DNA from: Atrina japonica | Lineage: Eukaryota > Mollusca > Bivalvia > Pterioida > Pinnidae | Direction of reading: 5' to 3' | Length of the DNA: 64,000 bases | Assembly (NCBI GenBank): GCA_030159075.1 | Contig: BROG01000245.1 | Span: 877,642-941,641, forward strand | Part shown: piece by piece, positions 34,590-45,861 of the stretch | Position numbering within the stretch: position 1 is the stretch's first letter | Layout: each line of letters starts with the position of its first letter | Made by a program: the position numbers and the translations under genes | Notes under the pieces: model-generated | Database searches by the model: none | What the model was told of the DNA's origin: nothing | Seen by the model: the letters and a program-made list of their open reading frames with translations, nothing else

Positions 34590-35215
34590 GGATTTGGGGA
34601 GTAAATTAACCCCATCTGGCCTGTCATCACCGGCGACGTTTCTATTGTTGAAAATGAAGACCTCAAAATTTTTATTTTTAGAGGCCCAAAATATTGCGAT
34701 GCCTTTTCGTAAATTGACAGATATTCAGATTAGTTTTGAATTCTGTCGAATATTATGCCACACGATGGGGACCCAAATATGAAGACGGGGATTCAGACAC
34801 TTTGTCTGAATGACATATTCGACAGCAGACACTTTGTCTGAATGGCTGAAACCTGTACGATGGTTGATAAAATTTCGTATCTGGAATCTTAAAGGAACTA
34901 CGAAAACACGGTATCCCTCTGTATTTAGTGACCCAGATTTGGTAACCGAGCTGGATTACATGACCAATTTGTACTGGTCTCAGCAGACAAGGCCTCAAAT
35001 AATATAGTTTTTATTTGTAAGGTACATTACTATAATTGTTTATTAGAAAAACTAGGGTTTAATAAGAATTCTGGTAGTCCTACATACACACATAACCAAC
35101 TTTCAAAGGGCGAGATCCCTCAAAATCACGTGTCCATATTACGATCTTTTGATGTACTTACAACCGATACTGATTTTGAGTTACCATATTTATATTGGAT
35201 ACCTAAACTTAAAGT
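34590..35215 (+). pseudogene. Penelope-like family 1 reverse transcriptase, N-terminal piece
   Basis: Decayed frames give PVITGDVSIVENEDLK, RGPK, DTLSEWLKPVRWLI, TRYPSVFSDPDLVTELD, then VLRSFDV and FELPYLYWIPKLK. These are the N-terminal and first palm-adjacent blocks of the family. The piece stops at YLYWIPKL, where it is fused to an inverted terminal repeat at about 35213. Confidence 0.75.
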
Positions 35216-35221
35216 TATTCT

Positions 35222-35247
35222 GCTCAAGACGATCGTTTCTGTCAATA
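35222..35247 (-). ncRNA. Partial hammerhead ribozyme
   Basis: The minus strand retains TTGAC, GAAAC, loop GATC, GTC and TTGAGC. The CUGAUGA half is missing because the repeat was broken within stem II. Confidence 0.55.
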
Positions 35248-35503
35248 ACCACTGTAAACAGATGGCTATCTTAGCTTTAGAAGAATTTAGAATCTTAAAT
35301 GGTGCTATCAATGCCAAATATTACTTTAGTATAAGATCAGCTGGTACCGAAATATCAGGTACTAAGTTTATGTATACCCTCGGGAACTCAAACGGTCCAA
35401 CAGCAGTGGCAACGATCTAGTGGTTATAGATATTATAAACATAATAACGATACTGATTTTGAGCTACCATATTTATATTGGATACCTAAACTTAAATTTC
35501 TTC

Positions 35504-35549
35504 TACTCAAGACGATCGTTTCTGTCAATTAGACATCATCAGGTGAGCT
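35504..35549 (-). ncRNA. Hammerhead ribozyme motif, core intact
   Basis: On the minus strand: stem I arm GCTCAC, CTGATGA, stem II TGTC/GACA (four pairs) with loop TAATT, GAAAC, loop GATC, GTC and TTGAGT. All core bases are present. Stem I has one mismatch next to the core and one G-U. Confidence 0.8.
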
Positions 35550-35640
35550 ACTACAATTTTTAATAGATTTACTTAAGAAAAAGTGGTATCAGACAAGGCC
35601 AAATAATATATCTAAAAGTATAGCCAAAATCCGTCTAAGA

Positions 35641-36660
35641 GTAAACCTAATTCAAAAAATAGTTTGAGTAGCAAACGACTTGGGTTTATCATTTATCTGA
35701 TAGAAAAATTATACATTTGACTTTAAAGTCATAGGAAAAGAATTTTACAAAAGTTTTGTAGAGTAAAAAAGAAATATGAAAAAAAAATACATATTTCAAA
35801 AGATATGTGCATTTAAATATATTTATATCTCTTATCATAAAGCGTCGTTTGTTCGCCTTTTATATCAGTTTCTACAGACCTCGAAAAAGGTCACGCGGAT
35901 TATCCCACCTGTTTATGACGTCACACGTGTACAATTTCTCACAAGAATTCAATGGGTAGCGGTAGATGTAAAAATACAGCCGATTTACTAATAAGCCTGT
36001 GATCATTTAGAAGAAAAGTTTTTATAAATTCGAATAAGTAAAATGCACTTGCACAGAGCACTTCATACCTAATTTGTGTGTTTGGTTATTTTATAAATTA
36101 TTTATGTTCGTTTGAGTGAAACGAATTAGAATATAAATTAGGAAATAGTTACTTTTTATTTGAGTGTTTAAGCACTACATGTAATTACCAGTAGATTTAC
36201 TAACGGTGTATTTTTACATGTGATCTCATATGGTTGTTAAAAGAAAATAGACTAATATACAATAGCTTAATGGTATTACATTGTAAAATTTAAAAAATGG
36301 GAGTAACAGACTTTTTATACATGTATTTGCTCTCTATTATTCATCATCTTTAGTGCAGGAGAAACTTGCAATTAAGTAAGTCTCGTGGGTATTTTCTGGT
36401 GAAATTGTGACACATATCTAGAATTGTTATATAGACCACCAAAAACCTCAAATTAGAGTGGCACGCTGACTGCCTGTTTGATACAAAATGGCGGTCATAT
36501 TCCAAAATGGCAGACGTTTTGCCATACAACCATAATTAAGTGATAGAATAGCCGGAATTTTAAATGCGAGGTGCCCTTTTCATTGAAGTCGATTCATATA
36601 TCTACAAGGTAAAATATTTCAAGTGTTTGCCTAAAATAAATATTTTCCTTCTTTGTACAT
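35641..36660. other. No gene seen
   Basis: AT-rich sequence. A paired ATGGCGGTCATATTCCAAAA / ATGGCAGACG motif near 36490 is the only local repetition noticed. Confidence 0.4.
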
Positions 36661-36888
36661 AGAAGAGGTACATAGCAGGATCCAGCAAATGTTCTACCAA
36701 ACTTTTATCTTTACTCCTTACCAAGATATTGACAGCCGTTAAGGAGAAACTTCAGCAATACTGTACAGTTGTTTATTCCAGAAGCTGTGTAAATCAGATG
36801 TGGATACTTAAAAATTCTTAACAACTTTTAGAAAATATAAGGACACACATTTTCCCCCAAAGTCACAGTATCAAAATATACAACTTCT
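36661..36888 (+). pseudogene. Penelope-like family 1 reverse transcriptase, left half split by a gypsy insertion
   Basis: Encodes RYIAGSSKCSTK, LLTKILTAVKEKLQQY and NQMWILKNS, then a stop, as at 5003-5220. It breaks at ACTTCT, in the block that reads GACTTCTCTACTC in the copy at 5230. The reading resumes at 44636. The left edge is a 5' truncation near 36661. Confidence 0.85.
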
Positions 36889-37548
36889 TGTAACCCACTA
36901 AGAATCAATAAACAGCTCGTGATCGTATAGATTTTATTGAACAGCAAGTGTGACATCAGTAACACATACAGGCGACAGTCGCTTGTGTCAAAATGGCGGT
37001 TTCTCTATGCTGGTCTCTCTTGCCTTCTAAAATCATGGTGGTTATATATACGAAGGTCAATTCCGAGCAACACAGAACACCAGAATGCTAGAAGTTTCTC
37101 CTGCATTCTGACAAAGAACCTGAGGAATACTGGCGCTGTGCATAAAAAATTCTGTCAAAGTTTCACCTTCCGTGACCTCTTTACACCATCAAAATTAGTA
37201 CAATTTTAGTACATTATATTATTTAACATTACAATCAAACTTTGTTTACTAAAGATGACTATGACAGATATTTACCTATTTAACCTTGCAGCTGCAACAA
37301 TTGCCGAAATTTCATTTCGATATTAATTTTCGATGCTCATAATTAAGTTTAATCGAAATGTGTTGACAAGTTGTTTGTCCGAAACATGAATTTCATTGTG
37401 AAACTTAATCAGCTGCCCGCATTTCTCACTAAGTACATATTACGATTTATCACAGGGCACACCAATTTTATCATCAATTTATATTTATTTACAAGTTAAT
37501 ATTTTCTTTTACTTAAAGTATTTTCCTCCCGTACCTCAAAGTGTTACA
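36889..37548 (-). repeat. 3' LTR of the gypsy element
   Basis: 660 bases, direct repeat of 44000-44635. Compared with the other LTR it has an extra ACACCAGA-type octamer near 37078 and a short extra stretch near 37212 (ATTATATTATTT-like), plus few substitutions. Confidence 0.92.
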
Positions 37549-37869
37549 TTCGTCGCTATCCATCCGAAATTTTTTATCACTGTAAAAATTTTGTTCTTTT
37601 CTATAAATACTTTTCCAACAAAAAAAATTATTTGATTTTGAATTTTCCCACTGGTGTGACCTGGATGTATCTTAATTTATAATTCATATACATGAAACAT
37701 ATTTTTACATTTCAATTTCACCGTGTAGGCTTATAATTAAATCATAATAAATTCATTATATAGAGTTACATAATGTTTTCATTCATTATAAGTCTCATAT
37801 CAATGTCCACATTAGTTTGTGTTCCAAATGTTTATTCACACACATTTAACACAGTTCTTGATTCAGCGT

Positions 37870-38035
37870 TCATAATATGGCGGGTGTGACCGGTCGACAG
37901 GGGATGCTTACTCCTCCATGGCACCTGATCCCACCTCTTGGTTTTCCATTTGTTTGAATTTTTTTTATCGGATTTGTCTCTGTGTCCTGGACGTTCTATT
38001 GATTTACACTTTGGTATCTGAAGTTTTTATGGATT
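37870..38035 (+). repeat. Penelope-like 3' tail inserted in the gypsy element
   Basis: The common tail on the plus strand: GGCGGGTGTGACCGGTCGAC, GATGCTTACTCCTCCATGGC, TGATCCCACCTCTTGG, then the end TACACTTTGGTATCTGAAG. It lies between the integrase stop and the 3' LTR. It is short of the full tail at its left end. Confidence 0.85.
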
Positions 38036-38400
38036 AGTGTCAATTGACAATATTTAGTTCCATTTGTGATATGGATTTTTATCTGTGTAAATTCATTTTC
38101 ATGTAAGTATTATTTGAATTATAGCACAAATGAATTTATGTTCATTTAGCATAACTGATACTTTATCATAAATCCTCTCCTGGATTATATAAATTTGAAA
38201 CAATAATATATTTCATGCTACACATGTATGTATAATTTCATGCACAGTGTTTATATAATTAGTCCAAGAAATACCGCTTATCACTTCACTAACATATACT
38301 CAAATCAATTATAGTTTATAAGACGCATGTCTATTTTGAATTCATTGAATTATACGGATAACAACACACATATGTTTTCTTTTATGGAAAGTCCTCCTTA

Positions 38401-39065
38401 TCAATTTAGTTTAAGAATTTTATCTAATGGCGATACTACATCCCTGTTATATAACAAGTAAAAGGGTGAGAACTTAGTAGATTCATTTGAATGAAATCTA
38501 ATTGCTGCTAATGTTTTATTTAAATATAAGTCCCAAGTTTGGACATTATCAGATATTTTCTTAGCCATTACGTCCTGGAGGGTTCTATGAAATCTTTCTG
38601 CTTTGCCATTACTTTGAGGACTATAGTAAGATGATGTGATATGGTCTATATTTAACTCTTTGAGTGTTTCTTGTACTGCTGTTTTACATTTCCTGATCCG
38701 TTATCTGTTAGTATCTGAAGAGGGCAACCATATCTTGGAAATATCTCTTCTAATATAAGATGGACTATATTATCAGCTGATTTATCAGGTACACTAAAAG
38801 CTTCTGGTCATCCCGAATATAGATCTATAAATGATACGATGTATTTGTTACCCGATAAGGTGACTTTGTATGGTCCTGATAGATCTAAACCAATTTTAGC
38901 TAAAGGATAGGGTGGAATATCCGTTTTCTTAAGAGGTGGATGTGTTTTTCTTTGACTTCTAGTTTGACACGTTACACATTGTTCTACATATTTGTGCAAC
39001 TTTTGATACATTTTTGGGAAATAATATTTAGGTCTAATATTGTCATATGTTTTATCTACTGCCAT
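38401..39065 (-). pseudogene. Integrase region
   Basis: The zinc-binding end CVTCQTRSQRK, then the catalytic core: first Asp in IGLDLSGPYK, second in ILTDNGS, and Glu in SPQSNGKAERFHRTL, so the DDE triad is still encoded. The W of FIDLYSGW has become a stop, and a one-base frameshift follows TDNGS. Confidence 0.85.
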
Positions 39066-39295
39066 ATGTCCATCAAAATCATGGTGTTGCTTAATGACAA
39101 TGTTTTCTAGATTTTCAGGTATATACAGTCTAAGCTTTGGATCATCTAAATCTTGTTATGATAGATAATATAACAAACTGTCTATCACCATTAAACTGTT
39201 TTGTTCTCTCTTAGTGGCCCCTCCATTTTCCAGTTTAACTTTAAGCTTTGCTATTTTCTCATCATTTTCATGTTCTACCTTTATGTCTATATTCC

Positions 39296-39850
39296 CTATA
39301 GATCTATAAAGGGTTTAACTAAGTCATCAGGTGGATCTATCTTACAGTAAGCGTATTTCTTAGATATGAACTTATTTAAATTTAGTGCTCCTATTTCAAA
39401 GAATCTATCATCTATTTCTGTCTTTGTATCTGACTCTGACTCAGAATTACCAATTGTTTCTTGACTGTCTGGTTTTCTTGACAGCAAGTCAGCACAAAAA
39501 TTAAATCTACCTTCTATATATTCAATCTTACAGTTGCAACCAGCAATACTGAGAGCCCATTGCTGTATTTTCTTATTTTGCATTGGTGAATCTAATAGAC
39601 ACTTCAAAGGACGGTGGTCCGTTCGTATCAAGAATTGGGCGTTATGTAAATATAAGTCAAGTTTTTTAAGGGCAAACGCTATTCCAAAACACTCCTTCTC
39701 TATTGTGGACCATTTTATTTGAGATTTACTTAATTTATGAGACAAATAATAGATAGGTTTTTCTTTTCCAGTATCTGTAATTTGTGTAAGACAAGCGCCA
39801 ACACAAGTATCACTTGCATGTATAGCACATAAAGCTGGTTTGATCAGGGT
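39296..39850 (-). pseudogene. RNase H region
   Basis: Shows SHKLSKSQIKWSTIEKECFG, LIRTDHRPLKCLL, QQWALSIAGCN and FCADLLSRKP, the usual RNase H and connection blocks of Ty3/gypsy pol. It is preceded by an ALYAIHASDTCVGACLTQI-like piece in another frame. Confidence 0.85.
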
Positions 39851-40146
39851 AAGCTAACAAAGGTACCACTGTTAAACTGTCTGTGAGAAAATCAAAGGCT
39901 ACTTGACATTCCTTTGACCATTTGAATTTAGCATATTTCTTAGTTAAATCAATTTTGAAAAATTTGGTATGAACCTCCCATAATAACTGCACATGCCAAT
40001 AAATCCCCTAACTTCTCTTACATTCTTGGGTACAGGTAATGTTCTTATAGCTTTCACTTTCATTTCATTAGGTTTTACTCACTGGTTACTAACAATAAAA
40101 CTTAAGTATTCTATTTCTGTTTTAGAGAAGCTACATTTCTTTAACT

Positions 40147-40653
40147 TCATTTTAATCCATGCTGCCTGATCTTATCAAACACTATTTGAATATGCCTAAA
40201 ATGTTCTTCTGAGTCTTTTGAAAATATTAAGATGTCATTCAAGTAAGCAGTGGCAAAGTCCTCACATTCTTGTAATACTATATTCATTAGTTCTTGGAAG
40301 ACAGCTGGAGCATTACTTAACCCAAAAGGCATCACGTTAAATTGAAATAACCCTTTGTGACAAGTAAATGCTGTTTTCTCTTTACTATCTTCATTCATTT
40401 GTACTTGCCAATACCCTCTCTTAAGATCTAAACTTGTAAAATGTTTTACTTTTCCTAACCTAGTTAAGATGTCATCGATCAATGGTAAAGGGAAAGATAT
40501 AGGTTTCACTATCTTATTTAAAGATCTAAAGTCCACACACATTCTTTTAGATACGTCCTTCTTACCAACTACAACTAATGGAAAAGCCCATGTTGACCTT
40601 GACCTTTCTATAATACCTGCATCTATCATTTCATCTACTGCTTTGTCAATCAC
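40147..40653 (-). pseudogene. Reverse transcriptase region, catalytic YxDD changed to YLND
   Basis: Contains FPLVVVGKKDVSKRMCVDFR, LNKIVKPISFPLPLIDD, FTSLDLKRGYWQVQM, FQFNVMPFGLSNAPAVFQEL and then AYLNDILIFSK. The order and the LDLKxGYWQ and MPFGLxNAP motifs are diagnostic. The first Asp of the catalytic pair is Asn, so even a repaired frame would be inactive. Confidence 0.92.
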
Positions 40654-41152
40654 TTGTCGTTTGTTAAGGGGCGTTCTATAAGGCCTATTTCTGATGGTGG
40701 TTGGTATCCTGTATCTATTTTCATTTTTAGTGTATTTGTATGCCCTAATTGTGCATCTGTTTTCGCAAAGATATCTTTGTTTTCTTGTAACAACCTAAAT
40801 ATACTATTTTTATACTCTGATGGTGCATCAATATCTTTAAAAGAATCTATATCTCCTACCGTATTTTATGGACTTAAGGCTGTTGATTCTACTTGTATCT
40901 CATCTATCTCTAAAGCTCTAACCTTCCCTATCACTTGACCTCTTTTTAACCTATAATATTTGTTTGCTTGATTGACAACTAATACTGAAATATTTCTATT
41001 TCCTTTTACTTTTCCTGTTGACTCTTGAACTACAAGTCCTGGGTCTCCTAAAAGACATCCTTTATTGATACTTGATATTTCAAAATTTTCTGTATTTCTC
41101 CTCTTAAATGCCCTGTTTGTCTTATCAAAACATATTGTTTTAGTTTGTGGTC

Positions 41153-41510
41153 TTAATGTAGTTGCTTTGACACTCTTACAATAGATATGTGGGTGTCATC
41201 TTCAAATTTGACATAGGTTTTCCCTATTCTCAAACAACCTATGTCAAAGTATAACCTTACTCCGTTTTGTCTCAACCAATCCCTACCAAGGATAAAGTTT
41301 CTGTTCAAACCATCTGTGACATAAAACTTGTGATTCATGGTCAACTTACTCATCGAAAATTTAATATTTACTGCACCTATAACCTTGAGTAATTGACCAT
41401 TCACTGCCCTAAGATTTGGTCTTCACTAATAAACCTAACCTTGATCGGAAGATTTTGGAAGCACTTTTTTCTAATTAATGAAACTTCTGTCCTGTATCTA
41501 CTAAAGTTCT
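41153..41510 (-). pseudogene. Aspartic protease region
   Basis: LVDTG is encoded at about 41490-41504 on the minus strand, followed downstream by KLTMNHKFYVTDGLNRNFIL and GRDWL. These are the DTG flap-side and ILGRDW motifs of retroviral-type proteases. Frameshifts lie between them. Confidence 0.75.
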
Positions 41511-42004
41511 AAACTTTTTTTTTGTATCCAAAGTACACATGAACTAGGATTTCCTGCTAATTGAATTTCATAATTTTGATCTAATGTATCACTTAATTTA
41601 TTTATCGTACTTTTTCCTAATTTACTACAATAACTACCCCTCTCCTTATTGGCTTCCTTATAAGGAGAGCTTACTAGTTTCCCTGTTCCCTATATTGAGA
41701 CCACTGTTGTCCTAATTGTTGGGTGGGTTTTTCAGAATTTTGTTCACTTGTTGCAGGCGGTGCAGGAAGCACCAGTTGCCTATTTGACTGAGGTGTTGTG
41801 TAATTTTGCATAGATGGCACCGGAAGTGCTAACATTTGATTGTTTGGCTGGGCATGCTGGTATTCAAATTGTTGAGGTCGAGGGTTGAAGTTTTGTCTAT
41901 TTTGATAGTTATTTCTATAATTTGCTCTACCCACGATTAGATGGTGGTCCCTGATTATATTGCCAATATGGTACCCAATTTCGACGGTTAATTTTACGAT
42001 TGGG

Positions 42005-42046
42005 ACAATTTCTTTTGAGGTGACAAATCATGTGACATACCCAACA
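42005..42046 (-). other. CCHC zinc knuckle of gag
   Basis: CWVCHMICHLKRNC has the spacing C-x2-C-x4-H-x4-C. It lies between gag and protease, as expected for a nucleocapsid. Confidence 0.85.
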
Positions 42047-43971
42047 TTCTGCACCTAACACCCAGTCTGGTACTGATTGTTTATTTTGTCCATTTTGACC
42101 TAAATTGCTGTATCTGAGCATTTGAATTTTCTTATTCTCTTTAAACTTAACATGTTTCTTTTTACTAGTTCGTGGTAATTGTGGGTTACCGTCACTGTCA
42201 CTATCATCACTCAGATTCGTCGGCGGCATTTACGTCTATATTTCTGGGACAATTTTGAGTATTATATCCTTTCCTCAACAAGTTTTACATCATTTATTTC
42301 TTAAATGATCAACTTCCATTGGCTGAATATATCTATCATCTTTTTCTGTGTTTAATCTGAATACATTCTGCGAATTTTCTAAAGTTAATGAAATTTTATC
42401 CCTGATGTTTTGCTCACGTTTTGCTACATTGACAGCAGCGTCTTCAGCTGCTGGTTCTTCTCTAATTAATTTCATTTTTAGATAGTCAAATGTGACACCC
42501 TTATAAAAAATATCCAAAAACTGTTGTTCAATTAAGTCTTTTGTGTTTTTGTTTTTTTCTTTGTTCTGATGTATAGACATCTTCAGATGCCTGAATTATT
42601 CTTTCCCCAAACATTTGTACAGATTCATCTGTTTTCTGTTTTAAATTTCGTAATTTTGCCAATGCCCGCCTTCTATTTGTAATTTCCCCAAACTTATCCT
42701 TTAGTAATTTCTTGAGGTCCCCCAACTGGGTAAATTTTCATTATTAAATTGTTCTTTCAGATATCTCCTAATACAATCTGCTACTGCCCCTGAACATGTC
42801 ACCAAGGCTATACTTGGATCTTCTCTACAGTTAGCTCTACTAAGTTAGCATATCTTTCAATGTCAGAAATCCAAGTTTTGAAATCTGATTGTTTACCCGA
42901 AAAGTTCTTAATCACCTGATGCACAGGTACTGCCATAGCACTAGCCATATTTGAAAACTGTTTCATTATCTGATCAAATATTTGTTTCTCTTCATTATCA
43001 TTTTTATTTTCTGTATTTTTACATCCAAATCCTCCTGACAAACTGTAAAATTTGCTCTCTGATTCATTATTTTCTGTTTCAGTTTGAAATAAGCTTTTCC
43101 TTTTAGCTTCACTTAAATCTTGTCTATACTTTGGTCCTCTATATCTTCTAACCCTTGGCCAATTTCTCCTAACTTAATTTCACTTCTGTTTTCTGCCATT
43201 TTAATTTTCAATAAATTGTTAAAAATCTCAGTTTTTGTTTTGAATTGTTTGTTTTTTATCTATCTATATTTTATAGTTATATATTTTGAATTACTAGGGT
43301 TTTCCTATTAATTAACCAATAACTGCCTGTTGTATCTAAACTACTTAAACATTTAATTAAACTGCACCTAAATTAACAAAGTTTTCACTGTATTCAAATT
43401 ATAAAAGTTTCAACTGTATTCAAAGTAACAGAGTTCTGACTGTAGCTAAACTTAATGAAAATTTGACTATAACAAATTCAATAGAGTACAATGTATATTA
43501 GTATTCAAACTATATATTAAGATGTTTTTTTTTACTGTAGCTAATTTGACAATGTTACAACTGTACCTACATTAAAAGTAAAATTTTCACTGTACTTAAA
43601 CTTAATATTCTCTGTATCTTAATTAACAAAGTTATTACGGTATCTGAATAAATAAGTTATTATTGAGTTTTTAAAACAGTATTATATAAATTAACCAAGT
43701 TTATATTTTTCTTGTTTAACAAGGTTTTCACTGTATCTAAAGTCACAGAATTTTAACAATATTGCCTAAACAAGTTTTGAATGTTTACTTTCATTCAAAA
43801 TGAGTTTTGGTGTATCAAAAACAATCAAAATATGTTTTAAAAAATAAAATATATATCATGTTTGACTAAAAGTAGACAGTTAAAGTTTTAGACTTTGTCA
43901 AAAGAAAAAGTTTTACAAATTGGGGTCAAAATTAATAGAGTACTGAAAAAAGTAAAAGTCTTACCATAATA

Positions 43972-43989
43972 CCCAGGTCTTCGGCACCA
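43972..43989 (-). promoter_or_regulatory. Candidate primer-binding site of the gypsy element
   Basis: TGGTGCCGAAGACCTGGG on the minus strand, starting 10 bases inside the 5' LTR edge. It begins with TGG, as needed to pair with a tRNA CCA end. The tRNA was not identified. Confidence 0.6.
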
Positions 43990-43999
43990 AATCGATTCT

Positions 44000-44635
44000 T
44001 GTAACCCACAAAGAATCAATAAACAGCTCGTGATCGTATAGATTTTATTGAACAGCAAGTGTGACATCAGTAACACATACAGGCGACAGTCGCTTGTGTC
44101 AAAATGGCGGTTTCTCTATGCTGGTCTCTCTTGCCTTCTAAAATCATGGTGGTTATATATACGAAGGTCAATTCCGAGCAACACAGAATGCTAGAAGTTT
44201 CTCCCGCATTCTGACAAAGAACCTGAGGAATACTGGCGCTGTGCATAAAAAATTCTGTCAAAGTTTCACCTTCCATGACCTTTTTACACCATCAAAATTA
44301 GTACAATTTTAGTAAATCTTACAATCAAACTTTGTTTACTAAAGATGACTATGACAGATATTGACCTATTTAACCTTGCAGCTGCAACAATTGCCGACAT
44401 TTCATTTCGATATTAATTTTCGATGCTTATAATTAAGTTTAATCGAAATGTGCTGACAAGTTGTTTGTCCGAAACATGAATTTCATTGTGTAACTTAATC
44501 AGCTGCCCGCATTTCTCACTAAGTACATATTACGATTTATCACAGGGCACACCAATTTTATTATCAATTTATATTTAATAAGTTAATATCTCCTTTTACT
44601 TAAAGTATTTTCCTTCCGTACCTCATAGTGTTACA
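44000..44635 (-). repeat. 5' LTR of the gypsy element
   Basis: 636 bases, direct repeat of 36889-37548, starting TGTAACCCAC and ending AGTGTTACA on the plus strand. Confidence 0.92.
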
Positions 44636-45727
44636 TTCTCTACTCTTTACACAACTTTCCAAATGAAAATTTAAAAGAAAGAATTTTTAGCATCATAGAC
44701 AACTGGTTTTTTTTTTCTTTAAATGTGGTACCCGACAATTTAATTATCTGGTGATTGGGTATCATGATACTTATTTTCTCAAACACCGCTCTGATTCTAC
44801 ACATAAATACACTGAAGGTGATATAAAAACATGCTGAGACGTTATGTTTCAAGAAACTGTTGGTATACCTATGGTAACAAATTGTGCCCCTTTATTGGCC
44901 GACATGTTCCTTTATTTATACGAAGCAAACTTCATTCAGAAACTGCTGAATCGAAAGAAGAAAAAGTTAGCGGTGTCTTTTAATTTCACATTTAGATATA
45001 TCGACGACGTTTTGTCGATTAATATTGACAATTTTCATACATATGTCAATGCGATATATATAGCGAATTATAAAGCGAACTAGAAATTAAAGATACAACA
45101 CAATCAAACACACATGCTTCATACTTGGACATTTTGCTTACTATAGACACAGACGGGAAATTGGCAACTAAGCTATACGACAATCGCGATGATTTCGGCT
45201 TTCCCATTGTAAATGTTCCACATTTAAGTAGTAACATCCCACAGTCACAAACATATGGAGTTTATATTTCACAAATGATCCGATATGCCAGGGCGTGTTC
45301 AACATATGAACATTTCATACACAGATGTAAACTAATCCCTGACAAATTATTGACACAGGGATATAGAAAACTGCGTTTGATGTCAACGTTCCGGAAATTT
45401 TACGGTCGGTATAATAGTCCTGTTTGCGATTACTCTGTTTCACTGGGTGAAATGTTGAGTTGCCTTTTCGTTGGCGGTTGTTGAGACGTCTGTACCAATT
45501 CTGACGAGGATTCGTTCCTCACGTATTTCATTTAGACTTGACTGTGGACTCACCACGGGTGTGACCGGTCGACAGGGGATGCTTACTCCTCCATGGCACC
45601 TGATCCCACTTGGTTTCCAAAGGTCCGTGTTTGTCCATTTTTGCCGGATTTATATCTGTGTCCTGGACATCCTAAATATTTATATTTTGGTATCTGAGAT
45701 GTTTTATATAATAATAATACTTATATT
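44636..45727 (+). pseudogene. Penelope-like family 1 reverse transcriptase, right half, with 3' tail
   Basis: Resumes at CTCTACTCTTTACACAAC (TLYTT block) and continues with QETVGIPMVTNCAPLLADMF, the catalytic YIDDVLSIN (near 45000), SYLDI-like blocks, VYISQMIRYARACSTYEHFI and KFYGRYNSPVCDYSVS, ending at SCLFVGGC (stop near 45482). The common 3' tail follows, ending TTTGGTATCTGAGATG. Frameshifts are present near 44830 and 45060. The glycine of GIPMGTN is valine. Confidence 0.88.
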
Positions 45728-45741
45728 TCGAACAGATAGCA

Positions 45742-45861
45742 TGCGGAAGGTCGGTGGTCTTTACCCGGGTAACCGGGGTTTCTCCTCCACCAGTAAAAAC
45801 TGGACGCCATCATATGGCTGAAAGATTGTTGAGTATGGCGTAAAACAAAAATCAAATCAAA
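45742..45861 (+). mobile_element. 5'-truncated SINE with target duplication
   Basis: The body is TCGGTGGTCTTTACCCGGGT, TTTCTCCTCCACCA, ACTGGACGCCATCATATGGC, and the tail is GGCGTAAAACAAAAATCAAAT. The 14-base flanks TCGAACAGATAGCA (45728-45741) and TCGAACGGATAGCA (45862-45875) differ at one base. The related empty locus at 28640 has TCGTACGGATAGCA. Confidence 0.88.

Larger units (their letters stand above)
35216..35640 (-). repeat. Rearranged Penelope terminal repeats with a duplicated fusion point
   Basis: An inverted terminal repeat (hammerhead remnant, AGCTAAG inverse, TTTAGTATAAGATCAGCTGG, then GTTTATGTATACCCTCGGG and CAACGATCTAGTGGTTATA) is followed by a second short piece of the reverse transcriptase (CGATACTGATTTTGAGCTAC to CCTAAACTTAAA). 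That piece is again fused to an inverted terminal repeat with a hammerhead at 35504-35549. The fusion after CCTAAACTTAAA occurs twice. Confidence 0.7.
38401..43199 (-). pseudogene. gag-pol of the gypsy element (broken)
   Basis: The minus strand runs from an ATG at 43199 (MAENRSEIKLGEIGQG) to a TGA at 38401 (after LLYNRDVVSPLDKILKLN). The frame is interrupted by at least eight stops or frameshifts. These include a stop soon after the gag start, breaks between gag segments, around the protease, before RNase H, and in the integrase. Gag has a capsid-like segment with FKTWISDIERYANL. A polyprotein of this length is normal for Ty3/gypsy. It cannot be translated as one product as it stands. Confidence 0.9.
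36889..44635 (-). mobile_element. Ty3/gypsy LTR retrotransposon, minus strand, decayed
   Basis: A 7.7-kb element with two direct LTRs (36889-37548 and 44000-44635) and a gag-pol region between, read from right to left. Domain order is gag, zinc knuckle, protease, reverse transcriptase, RNase H, integrase, the Ty3/gypsy order. The LTRs begin TGTAAC and end GTTACA. The flanking TTCT on both sides (36885-36888 and 44636-44639) fits a 4-bp target duplication. The inner edges share TTCT/TTC as well, so the exact border is uncertain by a few bases. The element sits inside a Penelope copy and itself contains a Penelope 3' tail at 37870-38035. Confidence 0.92.
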
